64,000 nucleotides of DNA, from contig NZ_CP012184.1 in NCBI RefSeq assembly GCF_001420995.1, positions 3,518,501-3,582,500 on the forward strand, written 5' to 3'. Origin of the DNA: Pseudonocardia sp. EC080619-01 (GTDB taxonomy: Bacteria; Actinomycetota; Actinomycetes; Mycobacteriales; Pseudonocardiaceae). The position numbers and the translations under genes are program-made. Below are positions 28,372 through 36,986 of this stretch, piece after piece. How positions within the stretch are numbered: position 1 is the stretch's first letter; each line of letters opens with the position of its first letter. The notes below the pieces were generated by a model. It was not told the origin of the DNA. It saw only the letters and a program-made list of their open reading frames with translations, and made no database searches.

Positions 28372-29031
28372 GTGGGTGACCGGACCAGCCCCGCCCCGAG
28401 CGGCCCGGTGACCGTCGTGCACCTGCTGCGGCACGGCGAGGTGCACAACCCGGAGAAGGTGCTCTACGGCCGCCGACCGGGCTTCCGCCTCTCCGACCAC
28501 GGCGAGGCGCAGGCCAAGACGGTCGCCCTGCACCTCGGTGACAACGACGTCGCGGCGGTCGTCGCCTCGCCGCTGCTGCGTGCGCAGCAGACGGCGGGCC
28601 CGATCGCGGACGCGCACGGTGTCGAGATCGGCACCGACGACGGGCTGATCGAGTCCGGGAACCTCTTCGAGGGCAAGCGCTTCGCCGTCGGCGACGGCGC
28701 GCTGCGGCGCCCGCACGCCTGGCGGCTGCTGCGTGACCCGTTCACACCGTCCTGGGGCGAGCCGTACCTCGACATCGCGCACCGGATGCTGGGCGCGCTG
28801 CACGCCGCGCGGGAGCTGGCACCCGGCCGGGAGATCGTCTGTGTCTCGCACCAGCTGCCGATCTGGACGGTGCGCCGCTACCTGCTCGGGCAGCGGCTCT
28901 GGCACGACCCGCGCCGCAGGCAGTGCGCGCTCGCGTCCCTGACCAGCGTCGAGTTCACCGGGGCGCGGATGACCGGGCTCCGCTACGCCGAGCCGGCCGG
29001 GCCCAGCGGCGCGATGGTGACCGGCGCATGA
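28372..29031 (+). CDS. Histidine phosphatase family protein
   Basis: 219 residues. HLLRHGEVHNPEKVLYGRRPGFRLSDHG carries the RHG phosphohistidine motif, SPLLRAQQTA the second Arg block, and VCVSHQLPIWTVRRYL the second His. A small-molecule phosphatase rather than a glycolytic mutase. It corresponds to Rv0525, placed between hemL and the cytochrome c assembly genes in mycobacteria too. It overlaps the TlpA gene by ATGA, so it is translated with the ccs operon; why is unclear. Confidence 0.85.
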   Translation: MGDRTSPAPSGPVTVVHLLRHGEVHNPEKVLYGRRPGFRLSDHGEAQAKTVALHLGDNDVAAVVASPLLRAQQTAGPIADAHGVEIGTDDGLIESGNLFEGKRFAVGDGALRRPHAWRLLRDPFTPSWGEPYLDIAHRMLGALHAARELAPGREIVCVSHQLPIWTVRRYLLGQRLWHDPRRRQCALASLTSVEFTGARMTGLRYAEPAGPSGAMVTGA

Positions 29032-29624
29032 GGCGCGTCCTGCTCCCGCTGCTCGCCGCGCTGCTGCTGGTGGGGGGCTGCGGTGTCGGCCGCGACGCCG
29101 TCGGCTCCGGGCCGCAGGAGTTCCGGTTCGTCGCCCCGGGCGGCCAGACCCGGATCACCTACGACCCGCCGGAGAGCCGCAGCCCGATCACCGACCTGCG
29201 GGGCGAGAGCCTGCTGAGGCCCGGGACGGAGGTCGGGATCGGCGACCACCCCGGCATGGTCCGCGTGATCAACATCTGGGGTTCGTGGTGCGGCCCGTGC
29301 CGTACCGAGGCACCGGAGCTGCAGGCGGTGCAGGACACCGCCCGCGACGACGCCGTCGTGCTCGGCATCGACGTCCGCGACGACCGGCAGGCGGCGCAGG
29401 ACTTCGCCAACGACCGCGGGCTCACCTACGACTCGATCTTCGACGAGTCCGGCCGCACCCTCGCCCGGCTCGACGGGTACCCGCGCAACGTCGTCCCGTC
29501 GACGATCGTGCTGGACCGCCAGGCCCGGGTCGCGGCGGTGTTCCTGGTGCCGGTGGGCAGCTCGGACCTGTTGCCGCTGATCACGAAGCTGGCCGCGGAA
29601 CCGGCACCGGCCGCGACCGGGTGA
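29028..29624 (+). CDS. TlpA/ResA-type thiol-disulfide oxidoreductase lipoprotein
   Basis: 198 residues. MRRVLLPLLAALLLVGGCG is a lipoprotein signal with lipobox LVGGC, so the mature protein is anchored outside the membrane. The thioredoxin domain has the CxxC active site in WGSWCGPCRTEAPEL and the cis-Pro in NVVPSTIVL. It probably keeps the CxxCH heme-binding cysteines of apocytochromes reduced, receiving electrons from CcdA next door. Compare Rv0526. Confidence 0.88.
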   Translation: MRRVLLPLLAALLLVGGCGVGRDAVGSGPQEFRFVAPGGQTRITYDPPESRSPITDLRGESLLRPGTEVGIGDHPGMVRVINIWGSWCGPCRTEAPELQAVQDTARDDAVVLGIDVRDDRQAAQDFANDRGLTYDSIFDESGRTLARLDGYPRNVVPSTIVLDRQARVAAVFLVPVGSSDLLPLITKLAAEPAPAATG

Positions 29625-29647
29625 CCCACGGCGACCACACGGTCGCA

Positions 29648-29660
29648 CTACACGTTGTAG
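29648..29660. promoter_or_regulatory. Palindrome upstream of ccdA
   Basis: CTACA and TGTAG flank CGT, about 46 nt before the ccdA start and upstream of the TACCCT at 29693-29698. A possible operator; the regulator is unknown. Confidence 0.35.
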
Positions 29661-29692
29661 AACCCGCTGAACGTTGCGGCGTGTCGCCCTTC

Positions 29693-29698
29693 TACCCT
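29693..29698 (+). promoter_or_regulatory. Leaderless -10 hexamer for ccdA
   Basis: TACCCT ends 8 nt before ATG 29707, favouring that start over the longer frame from 29674. Confidence 0.5.
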
Positions 29699-29706
29699 GG
29701 GATTCG

Positions 29707-30552
29707 ATGGACGCGACCACCACACTGGCGATCTCGGGACCGCTGCTGCTCGCAGCGCTGGTCTCGGTCGCCGCCGGGCTGGTCAGCTTCGCCTCGCCGT
29801 GCGTCGTCCCGCTGGTCCCCGGCTACCTCGCATACCTGGCCGGGCTCGTCGGCGCGCAGTCCCCGCCGGTGACGCCGGCCGAGGCCGCCGAGCGCGCCGC
29901 CGCCCGGTCCGCCGGGCCGGGGGCCACCGGGCCGGGCGGCACCGTCGTCGCCGGGCGACGCACCGCCGACGGCCGCTGGCGGGTCGCCGGCGCCGCGCTG
30001 CTGTTCGTCGGCGGGTTCACCGTCGTCTTCGGCGCGATCATGGTCGGTGCCGTCTGGCTGTCCGACGTGCTGATCGACAACGAGGCCGTGCTCCAGCGGA
30101 TCGGCGGCGTCGTGATGATCGTGATGGGGCTGGCGTTCGCCGGGCTCATCCCCGCCCTCCAGCGTGAGTACCGCGCGCACTGGACCCCCCGCGCCGGGCT
30201 GGCCGGCGCCCCGCTGCTGGGCGCCGTGTTCGGGCTGGGCTGGGTGCCCTGCATCGGCCCGACGCTGGCCGGTGTCGTCGCCGTCGCCGCGGGCACCGGT
30301 GGCGGATCGCTGCGCGGCGTCGTCCTGATCCTCGCCTACTGCGCGGGGCTGGGCATCCCGTTCGTGCTGATCGCGCTCGGCGCCACCCGCGCGGTCGGTG
30401 CGCTGGGCTGGCTGCGCAGGCACACCCGGGCGATCCAGGTCGCCGGCGGGGCGCTGCTGGTCGTCGTCGGTGCCCTGCTGGTCTCCGGGCTCTGGGCCCG
30501 GTGGCTGGTCGCCCTGCAGGTCTCGATCGCCGGGTTCACCCCGCCCATCTAG
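29707..30552 (+). CDS. ccdA: Cytochrome c biogenesis protein CcdA
   Basis: 281 residues with six predicted membrane helices. The two membrane-embedded cysteines are in SFASPCVVPLVPGYLAYLAGL and GLGWVPCIGPTLAGV. It carries reducing equivalents from cytoplasmic thioredoxin to extracellular TlpA/ResA. A cytoplasmic Ala/Gly-rich insert of about 40 residues follows helix 1. resB begins on the very next base after the stop, so this is the start of the ccdA-resB-ccsB unit (Rv0527-Rv0529 in M. tuberculosis). Confidence 0.92.
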   Translation: MDATTTLAISGPLLLAALVSVAAGLVSFASPCVVPLVPGYLAYLAGLVGAQSPPVTPAEAAERAAARSAGPGATGPGGTVVAGRRTADGRWRVAGAALLFVGGFTVVFGAIMVGAVWLSDVLIDNEAVLQRIGGVVMIVMGLAFAGLIPALQREYRAHWTPRAGLAGAPLLGAVFGLGWVPCIGPTLAGVVAVAAGTGGGSLRGVVLILAYCAGLGIPFVLIALGATRAVGALGWLRRHTRAIQVAGGALLVVVGALLVSGLWARWLVALQVSIAGFTPPI

Positions 30553-32193
30553 ATGAGCTCCCCGCCGACCGCCCCGCCGCAGCCGCCCGTGACGTCACCG
30601 GACGGCGAGCCACCGTCGCACCGGCCGGGACCGCTGTCCACGGTGTGGGCGTTCCTGCGCAACACCTGGCGTGGCCTGACCAGCATGCGCACCGCCCTGG
30701 TGCTGCTGTTCCTGCTGGCGCTGGCCGCGCTCCCCGGTGCGCTGCTTCCGCAGCGCTCGCTGAACGCGTCGCTGGTAGACGACTTCTACGCCGACAACCC
30801 GCTCGTGGCCCCGGTCGTCGAGGCCGTCGGCGGCTTCGAGGTGTTCGCGACCCCGTGGTTCGCGGCCATCTACCTGCTGCTGATGATCTCCCTGGTCGGC
30901 TGCGTGCTGCCCCGCTCGCTGGAGTTCTGGCGCGGCATGCGCCAGCCCCCCGTGCGGACCCCGCGGAACCTGTCCCGGCTGCCGCACCACACCGGGGGCG
31001 ACAGCGCCGAGGACCCGGACGCGGTGCTCACCCGGGCCCGGACGCTGCTGCGCGGCTGGCGGCGGACCGAGCGCGTCGAGGACGACGGGTCCCGGACGAT
31101 CTCCGCCGAGCGCGGGTACCTGCGCGAGACCGGCAACCTGATCTTCCACCTCAGCCTGATCGGGATCCTGGTCGGCATGGCGGGCGGCAAGCTCTACGGC
31201 TACGACGGCGACGTCATCGTCCGCGCCGACGGCAGCGAGTTCTGCAACAGCTCGATCCTCGGCTACGACACGTTCAACGCCGGCCTGCGCATCGACGGCA
31301 CCGAGCTCAACGAGTTCTGCGTCAAGGTCGACCGGTTCGACGGGAGCTGGCTCCCCAACGGCCAGGCGTCGTCGTTCGCGTCGCAGATCGGCTACCAGAC
31401 CGGCGAGGACCTCGAGAACGGCGTCACGACCTGGCGCCCCTACGAGCTCGCCGTGAACCACCCGCTGCGCACCGACGGCGACCGCGTCTACATGACCGGC
31501 TACGGGTACGCGCCGGAGTTCACCGTCACCTGGCCGGACGGCCAGAGCCGCACCGGCGACATCCAGTGGCGGCCGGTGGACCAGGGCGGCACCCAGCTGT
31601 CGGAGGGCGCGACCAAGTTCGAGCGACCCGGTGTCACCGACCCCGACGTGCGGCGCACCACGCAGCTCGCGGTGACCGGCACGTTCGCCCCGACCGGCGC
31701 GGTCGACCAGGAGGGGAACCTCGCCTCGGTGCACCCGGACCTGCGGGCGCCGACGGCGGACGTGGACGTCATGCTCGGCGACCTGGGCATCGACGACGGC
31801 CGCGGCCAGTCGATCTTCAGCGTCGACCAGCAGAAGATCGACGACGGCGAGCTGCGATCGGTCGCCCAGGCCCGGCTCGGCATCGGCGACACGGTACGGC
31901 TGCCCGACGGGACGGTCGTCCGGTTCGACGGGGTGACGCCCTGGGTGAACCTGCTGGTCGGCCACGACCCGACGCAGTCCTGGGTGCTCGTGTCGGCGAT
32001 CGTGATGCTGGGCGGGCTGACCCTGTCACTGACGATCAAGCGCCGCCGGTTCTGGGTGCGGGTCGTGCCCCGTGACGGCGGTAGCCGGATCGAGACCGGC
32101 GGCCTGGCCCGCACGGACCGGGCCGGGTACGGCGAGGAGTTCGACCGGCTCGCGGGGGAACTGCTCGAGAAGACGACGAAGAAGGACGGTTGA
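30553..32193 (+). CDS. resB: Cytochrome c biogenesis protein ResB (Ccs1)
   Basis: 546 residues. Helices lie near 30-60 (MRTALVLLFLLALAALPGALLPQ), 105-125 and 195-215 (LIFHLSLIGILVGMAGG), then a large outer domain, and a last helix near 475-495. The LPQR sequence after helix 1 and the first half layout are typical of ResB. With CcsB it forms the System II synthase that moves heme across the membrane and attaches it to apocytochrome c. It follows ccdA without a gap. Confidence 0.92.
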   Translation: MSSPPTAPPQPPVTSPDGEPPSHRPGPLSTVWAFLRNTWRGLTSMRTALVLLFLLALAALPGALLPQRSLNASLVDDFYADNPLVAPVVEAVGGFEVFATPWFAAIYLLLMISLVGCVLPRSLEFWRGMRQPPVRTPRNLSRLPHHTGGDSAEDPDAVLTRARTLLRGWRRTERVEDDGSRTISAERGYLRETGNLIFHLSLIGILVGMAGGKLYGYDGDVIVRADGSEFCNSSILGYDTFNAGLRIDGTELNEFCVKVDRFDGSWLPNGQASSFASQIGYQTGEDLENGVTTWRPYELAVNHPLRTDGDRVYMTGYGYAPEFTVTWPDGQSRTGDIQWRPVDQGGTQLSEGATKFERPGVTDPDVRRTTQLAVTGTFAPTGAVDQEGNLASVHPDLRAPTADVDVMLGDLGIDDGRGQSIFSVDQQKIDDGELRSVAQARLGIGDTVRLPDGTVVRFDGVTPWVNLLVGHDPTQSWVLVSAIVMLGGLTLSLTIKRRRFWVRVVPRDGGSRIETGGLARTDRAGYGEEFDRLAGELLEKTTKKDG

Positions 32194-32199
32194 GGTCAG

Positions 32200-33162
32200 A
32201 TGCTCGTCGATCCCGTGTTGTCGGAGTGGAGCGACCACCTGTTCCAGGCCACGCTCGTCGTGCTCCTGCTCGCACTGGTGTTCACCACGCTGGAGTACGC
32301 CGCCGCCCGGGTGGCGAAGGCGACCAGCAAGGAACCGGCCACGGTCGGGGGAGCGGGCGACGGCGACACGGCCGTCGCGGTGGCGGAGGCCCCCGACGAC
32401 GCCGGTGCGGCGCCGGGCCGTCCCCGGTCGGACCGGTACGGCCGGATCGGCGTCTCGCTCATGGTCCTGGCGGCGCTCACCCACATCGGGTCGATCGTGC
32501 TGCGCGGGTTCGCCGCCTACCGCTGGCCGCTCGGCAACATGTACGAGTTCACCTCGGCCCTGTGCTTCATGGCGGTCGTCGCGTGGCTGGTGCTCCTCCG
32601 GAGGCACCCGGCCCTGCGGCCGGCGGGTGTGTTCGTGCTCACGCCGGTCGTGCTGCTGATGTTCGTCACCGGCACGGTGCTCTACCTCGAGGCGGCGCCC
32701 GTGCTGCCCGCGCTGCAGTCGTACTGGATCATCATCCACGTCACGACGATCACGCTGGCGTCCGGACTGCTGCTCATCCCCGGGGTGTCGAGCCTGCTGT
32801 TCCTCATGAAGCGCAGCGGGAAGCCGTCGGGGCTGGCGGGCAAGCTGCCGTCGGCCGAGGCGCTCGACCGGCTGGCCTACCGGGTCACCGTGCTGGCGTT
32901 CCCGCTGTACACGTTCGGGATCATCACCGGCGCCGTGTGGGCCGAGGCCGCGTGGAACCGGTTCTGGGGCTGGGACCCGAAGGAGACCGTCGCGTTCGTG
33001 GCCTGGGTCCTGTACGCGGCGTACCTGCACGCGCGGGCCACGTCCGGGTGGCGGTCCTCCCGGGCGGCCTGGATCAACGTCCTGGGCTTCGCCACGATCG
33101 TGTTCAATCTCTTCTTCATCAACATGGTGGTCTCCGGGCTCCACTCGTACGCGGGCTTCTGA
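32200..33162 (+). CDS. ccsB: Cytochrome c biogenesis protein CcsB/CcsA
   Basis: 320 residues, multi-spanning, with the Trp-rich heme-handling motif WNRFWGWDPKETVAFVAW near residue 262 and conserved His in VLYAAYLHAR, SGLHSY and LTHIGSI. It is the heme-transporting half of the System II synthase with ResB. It starts 6 nt after resB. The first 90 residues hold a helix and an Ala/Asp-rich loop. Confidence 0.92.
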   Translation: MLVDPVLSEWSDHLFQATLVVLLLALVFTTLEYAAARVAKATSKEPATVGGAGDGDTAVAVAEAPDDAGAAPGRPRSDRYGRIGVSLMVLAALTHIGSIVLRGFAAYRWPLGNMYEFTSALCFMAVVAWLVLLRRHPALRPAGVFVLTPVVLLMFVTGTVLYLEAAPVLPALQSYWIIIHVTTITLASGLLLIPGVSSLLFLMKRSGKPSGLAGKLPSAEALDRLAYRVTVLAFPLYTFGIITGAVWAEAAWNRFWGWDPKETVAFVAWVLYAAYLHARATSGWRSSRAAWINVLGFATIVFNLFFINMVVSGLHSYAGF

Positions 33163-33190
33163 CGTCTCGACCACCCGGGTTCGACCGGGC

Positions 33191-33196
33191 TAACGT
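33191..33196 (+). promoter_or_regulatory. Leaderless -10 hexamer for the MinD-like gene
   Basis: TAACGT ends 8 nt before GTG 33205, so this gene can be transcribed independently of the ccs operon. Confidence 0.5.
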
Positions 33197-33204
33197 CGTG
33201 ACCC

Positions 33205-35247
33205 GTGAGTGAGAACGGTTCCGGCGAGCAGCCCGACGGGTCGGTGGGCCGCTACGTGCGGGAGCGCTGGGGTGCGGCGGACAACGCCGGACGGTCCTTC
33301 GGACGGCGTCGCCGCACGGGCGGCGATGACGCAGCGCAGCCGGACGCGGGTCCGGCGCGCTCCTCCGGCGCGGCCGAGCAGCGCCCGCCGTCGGCGGCCG
33401 AGCGGGCCGCGTCCGCCCCGGCGCCGGGGCGGGCCGGTGTGGGCACCCGGACGCCGCCGTCCGGGTCGGCGTGGGGCAGCGAACTGCCCGACGTCGACGA
33501 CGACCTGGTCGACGAGATCGACCCCTCCACCCCGCCGCACGGCCTGGACCTGTCCGCCCTGCACCGCGCGTCGCCCGACGCCGCCGAGGACCCTGCGCCC
33601 GGCACCTCGCCGGGCCCCGGGGAGGCGGACGGCTCCGGCGACGACGCGGCCGGTGGGGACCGGCACGACGACGGCAGGCACCGCGCCGCCGACCCGGCCG
33701 CGGCGTCGGAGACCGACCACGGGCCCGACGACACCGGGCTCTACCGGACGGGCGGTGGCGATCCGGAACCGTGGTGGACGGTGCCCGCGCCCGCCGCCCG
33801 CGACGACTCGGACGACGAGGTGATCTGGCGTCGCCCGGACGCACCGGCCGCCCGCGACGAGGCCGCCGAGCCCGGTGCCGCGGACCCGGTCACGGGGCAG
33901 GCCCCCGCCGGGACGCGGGCCCCGGACCCGGCGACCGACGAGGCGCCCGCGCCGCGCCAGGAGGCTGCGCCGTCCCGGGACACCGACCCGGCGGCCGGCG
34001 CCTCGTCCCGGGAACCGGCCCGCGGATCCGCTCCGGCCGCGGAACAGGTACCGGCAGCCGCGGCGGAACCGGATCGTCGTCCGTCCCGCGCGGGTGACGG
34101 ACCCGCGGCGCGTCCCGGGGAGCGGCCCCGTGGCGAGGACCCCGCCCGCTCCGACAGCGTGGCCCGGCCTGCGGTGGAGCGACCCTGGCGCGCGTCCTGG
34201 GACCGCGACGCTGCCGAGCGCGACGCCACCGACCGCGGCTCCCGGGAGGAGCCCCGGCGCCCGCGCTGGACGCCGCCGGAGGCCGTGGAGGCCCGCGCCG
34301 CCCAGCACCGTCGCGGCAGCGAGCCGCACGGCGGCCTGGACCTGGCCCCGTCCCGGGGCGCCCACGGGGCCCGCCGCGCTCCGGCGAGCGGCTGGCGCCG
34401 GCTGGTCTACGTGCTGACCCGCGGGCTCGTGAACCCGGGCGAGAGCCCCGCCGAGATCCACCGCCGCGAGCTGGTCTCCCGGCTGAACCGCCCCCTGATC
34501 AGCTCGCACAAGATCGCGATGCTGAGCCTGAAGGGCGGCGTCGGGAAGACGACGGTGACCGCCACCCTGGGCGCGACCTTCGCCTCGCACCGGGGTGACC
34601 GGGTCGTCGCGGTCGACGCGAACCCGGACCGCGGCACGCTCAGCCAGAAGATCCCGCTGGAGACGACGGCGACCGTCCGGCACCTGCTGCGCGACTCGGA
34701 CAAGGTGCGCCGCTACAGCGACGTGCGCGCCTACACCTCGCAGGGCGTGTCCCGGCTCGAGGTGCTGGCCAGCGAGCAGGACCCGGCGGTGTCGGAGGCG
34801 TTCAGCGAGGACGACTACCGGCGCGCGGTCGACCTCCTCGAACACTTCTACAACCTGGTGCTGACCGACTGCGGTACCGGGCTCATGCACTCCGCGATGT
34901 ACGGGGTGCTGGGGATGGCCGACCAGCTGGTCATCGTGTCGTCGGGCTCCATCGACGGCGCCCGCAGTGCCTCGGCGACGCTGGACTGGCTGGACGCGCA
35001 CGGCTACGGCCCGCTGGTCCGCAACGCCGTCGTCGTGATCAACACGGTCTACCGGCGGGCCGGGGGCGGGGTCGACCTGGACCGGGTCGCGGAGCACTTC
35101 GCCGGGCGGTGCCGGGCGGTGGTGCGGGTGCCGTTCGACCCGCACCTGGAGGAGGGCGCCGAGATCGATCTCGACAGCCTGGAGGAGCCCACCCGGACGG
35201 CGCTGCTGGAACTCGCGGCGGCCGTCGCCGACGGGTTCCCGGTCTAG
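33205..35247 (+). CDS. MinD/ParA-like P-loop ATPase with long disordered N-terminus
   Basis: 680 residues. Residues 1-400 are Ala/Pro/Asp/Arg-rich and look disordered. The last 250 form a MinD/ParA domain: deviant Walker A LSLKGGVGKTTVTATLG, then VVAVDANPDRGTLSQKI, LVLTDCGTGLMHSAM and the late VVVINTVYRR. This layout, a Pro-rich tail plus a SIMIBI ATPase, is also seen in mycobacterial EspI-type proteins. It follows the ccs genes, where mycobacteria have Rv0530. The function is unknown; membrane positioning or envelope machinery are possible. Confidence 0.8.
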   Translation: MSENGSGEQPDGSVGRYVRERWGAADNAGRSFGRRRRTGGDDAAQPDAGPARSSGAAEQRPPSAAERAASAPAPGRAGVGTRTPPSGSAWGSELPDVDDDLVDEIDPSTPPHGLDLSALHRASPDAAEDPAPGTSPGPGEADGSGDDAAGGDRHDDGRHRAADPAAASETDHGPDDTGLYRTGGGDPEPWWTVPAPAARDDSDDEVIWRRPDAPAARDEAAEPGAADPVTGQAPAGTRAPDPATDEAPAPRQEAAPSRDTDPAAGASSREPARGSAPAAEQVPAAAAEPDRRPSRAGDGPAARPGERPRGEDPARSDSVARPAVERPWRASWDRDAAERDATDRGSREEPRRPRWTPPEAVEARAAQHRRGSEPHGGLDLAPSRGAHGARRAPASGWRRLVYVLTRGLVNPGESPAEIHRRELVSRLNRPLISSHKIAMLSLKGGVGKTTVTATLGATFASHRGDRVVAVDANPDRGTLSQKIPLETTATVRHLLRDSDKVRRYSDVRAYTSQGVSRLEVLASEQDPAVSEAFSEDDYRRAVDLLEHFYNLVLTDCGTGLMHSAMYGVLGMADQLVIVSSGSIDGARSASATLDWLDAHGYGPLVRNAVVVINTVYRRAGGGVDLDRVAEHFAGRCRAVVRVPFDPHLEEGAEIDLDSLEEPTRTALLELAAAVADGFPV

Positions 35248-35270
35248 CTGTACTGCCCGGACACACGGAA

Positions 35271-35300
35271 GGGCGGCCCGCCGCAGCCGGCGGACCGCCC
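35271..35300. terminator. Bidirectional hairpin between convergent genes
   Basis: GGGCGGCCCGCCG pairs with CGGCGGACCGCCC (one mismatch) around a 4-nt loop, 23 nt after the MinD-like stop and facing the small membrane gene. Confidence 0.7.
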
Positions 35301-35362
35301 CTCGTGGAGAACGGTCGGGGTGGACCCGGGGGTCCTGGGAGGTGTCCGGGCGCGCGCCCGGG

Positions 35363-35593
35363 TCAGGCGCGGTCGGGCGGGTCCTCCTCGTTGCGGACCT
35401 TCTCGTCCAGCTGACGCAGGAAGTCGGGGTCGTCGTCGGGACCGGTCGTGCGTGGTCGCTCGGACTTCTGACCCGCGGACCACGGGAAGTCGGGTCGTGG
35501 GAGCCGGTCGGAGACCACCTGCTCGGACCGGAGGGTCCTCACGAGCAGAACAGCGACGACGGCCGCACCGAGCAGAAGGATCAGGAACAACAT
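35363..35593 (-). CDS. Small single-helix membrane protein
   Basis: 76 residues: an N-terminal membrane helix MLFLILLLGAAVVAVLLVRTL followed by a charged soluble tail with PRPDFPWSAGQK and DPDFLRQLDEKVRNEEDP. Coding is supported by a coherent helix-plus-tail layout. It lies between the MinD-like gene and bldC. No family is recognised. Confidence 0.65.
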   Translation of the reverse strand: MLFLILLLGAAVVAVLLVRTLRSEQVVSDRLPRPDFPWSAGQKSERPRTTGPDDDPDFLRQLDEKVRNEEDPPDRA

Positions 35594-35674
35594 CAGGCCA
35601 CCTCCGCTGTCCAGCGTAGCGAAGGTGGCCTGACGTACGGGTGAAGTCGTGCGTTCACCCGGAGGTCGTGTGAC

Positions 35675-35887
35675 TCAGCGGAGGCCGGGGCTGGCCTCAC
35701 TGGTCAGGTCGGCCAGGAGACCGCGGACCTCGGACTCGCGGAACCGGCGGTGGCCGCCCGGGGTCCGGATCGAGCCGATGCGTCCGGCGGACGCCCAGCG
35801 GGTCACGGTCTTGGGGTCGACGCGGAAGAGCGTGGCCACCTCGCCCGGGGTCAGCAGTCGCTCGGGGGCCTGCGTCGGAGCTGCCAT
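35675..35887 (-). CDS. bldC: BldC-family developmental transcriptional regulator
   Basis: 70 residues. The MerR-like winged helix reads RLLTPGEVATLFRVDPKTVTRWASAGRIGSIRTPGGHRRFRESEVRGLLADL. The recalled Streptomyces BldC sequence is nearly identical over this core (LLTPAEVATMFRVDPKTVTRWAKAGKL). BldC binds direct repeats cooperatively and delays entry into development in Streptomyces. ATG 35887 has GGGAGGA just upstream on the minus strand. This is the second bld gene in the window after bldN. Confidence 0.93.
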   Translation of the reverse strand: MAAPTQAPERLLTPGEVATLFRVDPKTVTRWASAGRIGSIRTPGGHRRFRESEVRGLLADLTSEASPGLR

Positions 35888-36237
35888 GGAATCCTCCCGG
35901 AAGTGCAGCGTGGTGCCGTGTGCGGTGCCGTCCCGGCGAGATCGCCGACCGGGCACCGCTCGGTGTTCCGGGCCATCGTGACACCACAGACCCCAGGTAC
36001 TCGAACGGTTGTCGGTAGGTAAAGGGTTCTTAAAGGGCAAACGCGACGATCCGAGTCAATCGGACAGCCCGGGCGAACGTGTCCCGTTCCGGACACCATC
36101 ACGCGATCCTGTGGCGCCGCCCATGGTGCCTGGTCCCGGCGCGCTCGGGAGCCCTCCCGGGATCCCCGGACCACACTCCGGCCCGCCGGGCCCGCTGCAG
36201 GAGCGGGTTCCGCGGACGTCGAGGCAGGGAGAGAACG
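35888..36237. other. Divergent region between bldC and the secreted-protein pair
   Basis: 350 nt without a credible gene. Positions 36000-36060 are less GC-rich than the surroundings (GGTAAAGGGTTCTTAAAGGG) and probably carry the bldC promoter. The 3' end supplies AGGGAGAG before GTG 36238. Confidence 0.55.
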
Positions 36238-36271
36238 GTGCGTGGACCGAGTCGTGTGATGGTGCTGGGGG

Positions 36272-36598
36272 GTGGCCGCCGTGGCGGTCACGTCGTTCGT
36301 GGGGGCGCTCGGCCCGGCCCCCGACGCGGAGGCGGTCGCGTGCGGGTACAGCCGGCAGCTGGAGGACGTGCCCCCGACCGGGTTCAGCGCCGCGCTGGGC
36401 CCGATCAGCGCGCCGATCGGCGGGGGCCAGCGGCAGATCGGTCACTGGGGCAACTGCTCGCCCGGTAACCAGAAGGTCGCCGTGCAGCAGGCGAACGGGG
36501 CCGCCCCGACCGTCTGCGTGACCCCGGGGGACACCCGGCTGGGCCTCGCCACCGGCTCGGAGGGCATCACCGGTGCGACCGCGCAGGGAGGCTGCTGA
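36272..36598 (+). CDS. Small secreted Cys-rich protein, signal peptide apparently frameshifted
   Basis: The readable frame gives 108 residues: an incomplete hydrophobic leader, then CGYSRQ..., NCSPGN, CVTPGDTRLG and a terminal GGC. The likely original start is GTG 36238 after AGGGAGAG, giving MRGPSRVMVLG; one extra G in the G6 run at 36267-36272 moves the ribosome out of the mature frame. Removing one G restores a complete signal peptide ending AEAVA. It is paralogous to the next gene. The four-Cys pattern resembles the DUF6355 family of small secreted actinobacterial proteins (tentative). Confidence 0.6.
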   Translation: MAAVAVTSFVGALGPAPDAEAVACGYSRQLEDVPPTGFSAALGPISAPIGGGQRQIGHWGNCSPGNQKVAVQQANGAAPTVCVTPGDTRLGLATGSEGITGATAQGGC

Positions 36599-36918
36599 TG
36601 CGGCGCCGCCTGCGCGGGATCGTCGGGGGGACCGTGGCGGCGCTGGCCGTCGGGTCCGCGGTCGTGGCGGGCGCGGGAACCGCCGTCGTCGCCGGTGCGG
36701 GCACCGCGGAGGCGGCCAAGTGCGGGTACTCCACGCTCGAGAACGACACGACGAACAACAAGGCGAACTACCTCAACTGCTCGCCCGGGAACGAACGCAT
36801 CCGGGTCGAGTACACCTACGCGACCGAGGAGAAGTGCGTGACGCCCGGTGACACCCCGCTCTTCGCGAACCCGGACCTGGGCGCCGTGCGCAACGCCGTC
36901 CCGATCGGGACCTGCTGA
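36598..36918 (+). CDS. Small secreted Cys-rich protein (DUF6355-like)
   Basis: 106 residues with an intact Sec signal: MRRRLRGIVGGTVAAL..., cleavage expected after GTAEAA. The mature protein has CGYSTLEND, NYLNCSPGNERIRVEY, KCVTPGDTPLF and a final GTC, the same four Cys as the preceding copy. The ATG overlaps the upstream TGA (TGATG), indicating coupled translation. Likely a compact, disulfide-bonded exported protein. The function is not known. Confidence 0.7.
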   Translation: MRRRLRGIVGGTVAALAVGSAVVAGAGTAVVAGAGTAEAAKCGYSTLENDTTNNKANYLNCSPGNERIRVEYTYATEEKCVTPGDTPLFANPDLGAVRNAVPIGTC

Positions 36919-36973
36919 GCGACGCCACCGGCCACCGGCGTCCGTGGCCGCTCGCCGGTCGCGCGGCGGTCCG

Positions 36974-36979
36974 TACCCT
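36974..36979 (+). promoter_or_regulatory. Leaderless -10 hexamer for the DUF4229-like gene
   Basis: TACCCT ends 7 nt before ATG 36987, favouring that start over GTG 36981. Confidence 0.55.
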
Positions 36980-36986
36980 GGTGGCC

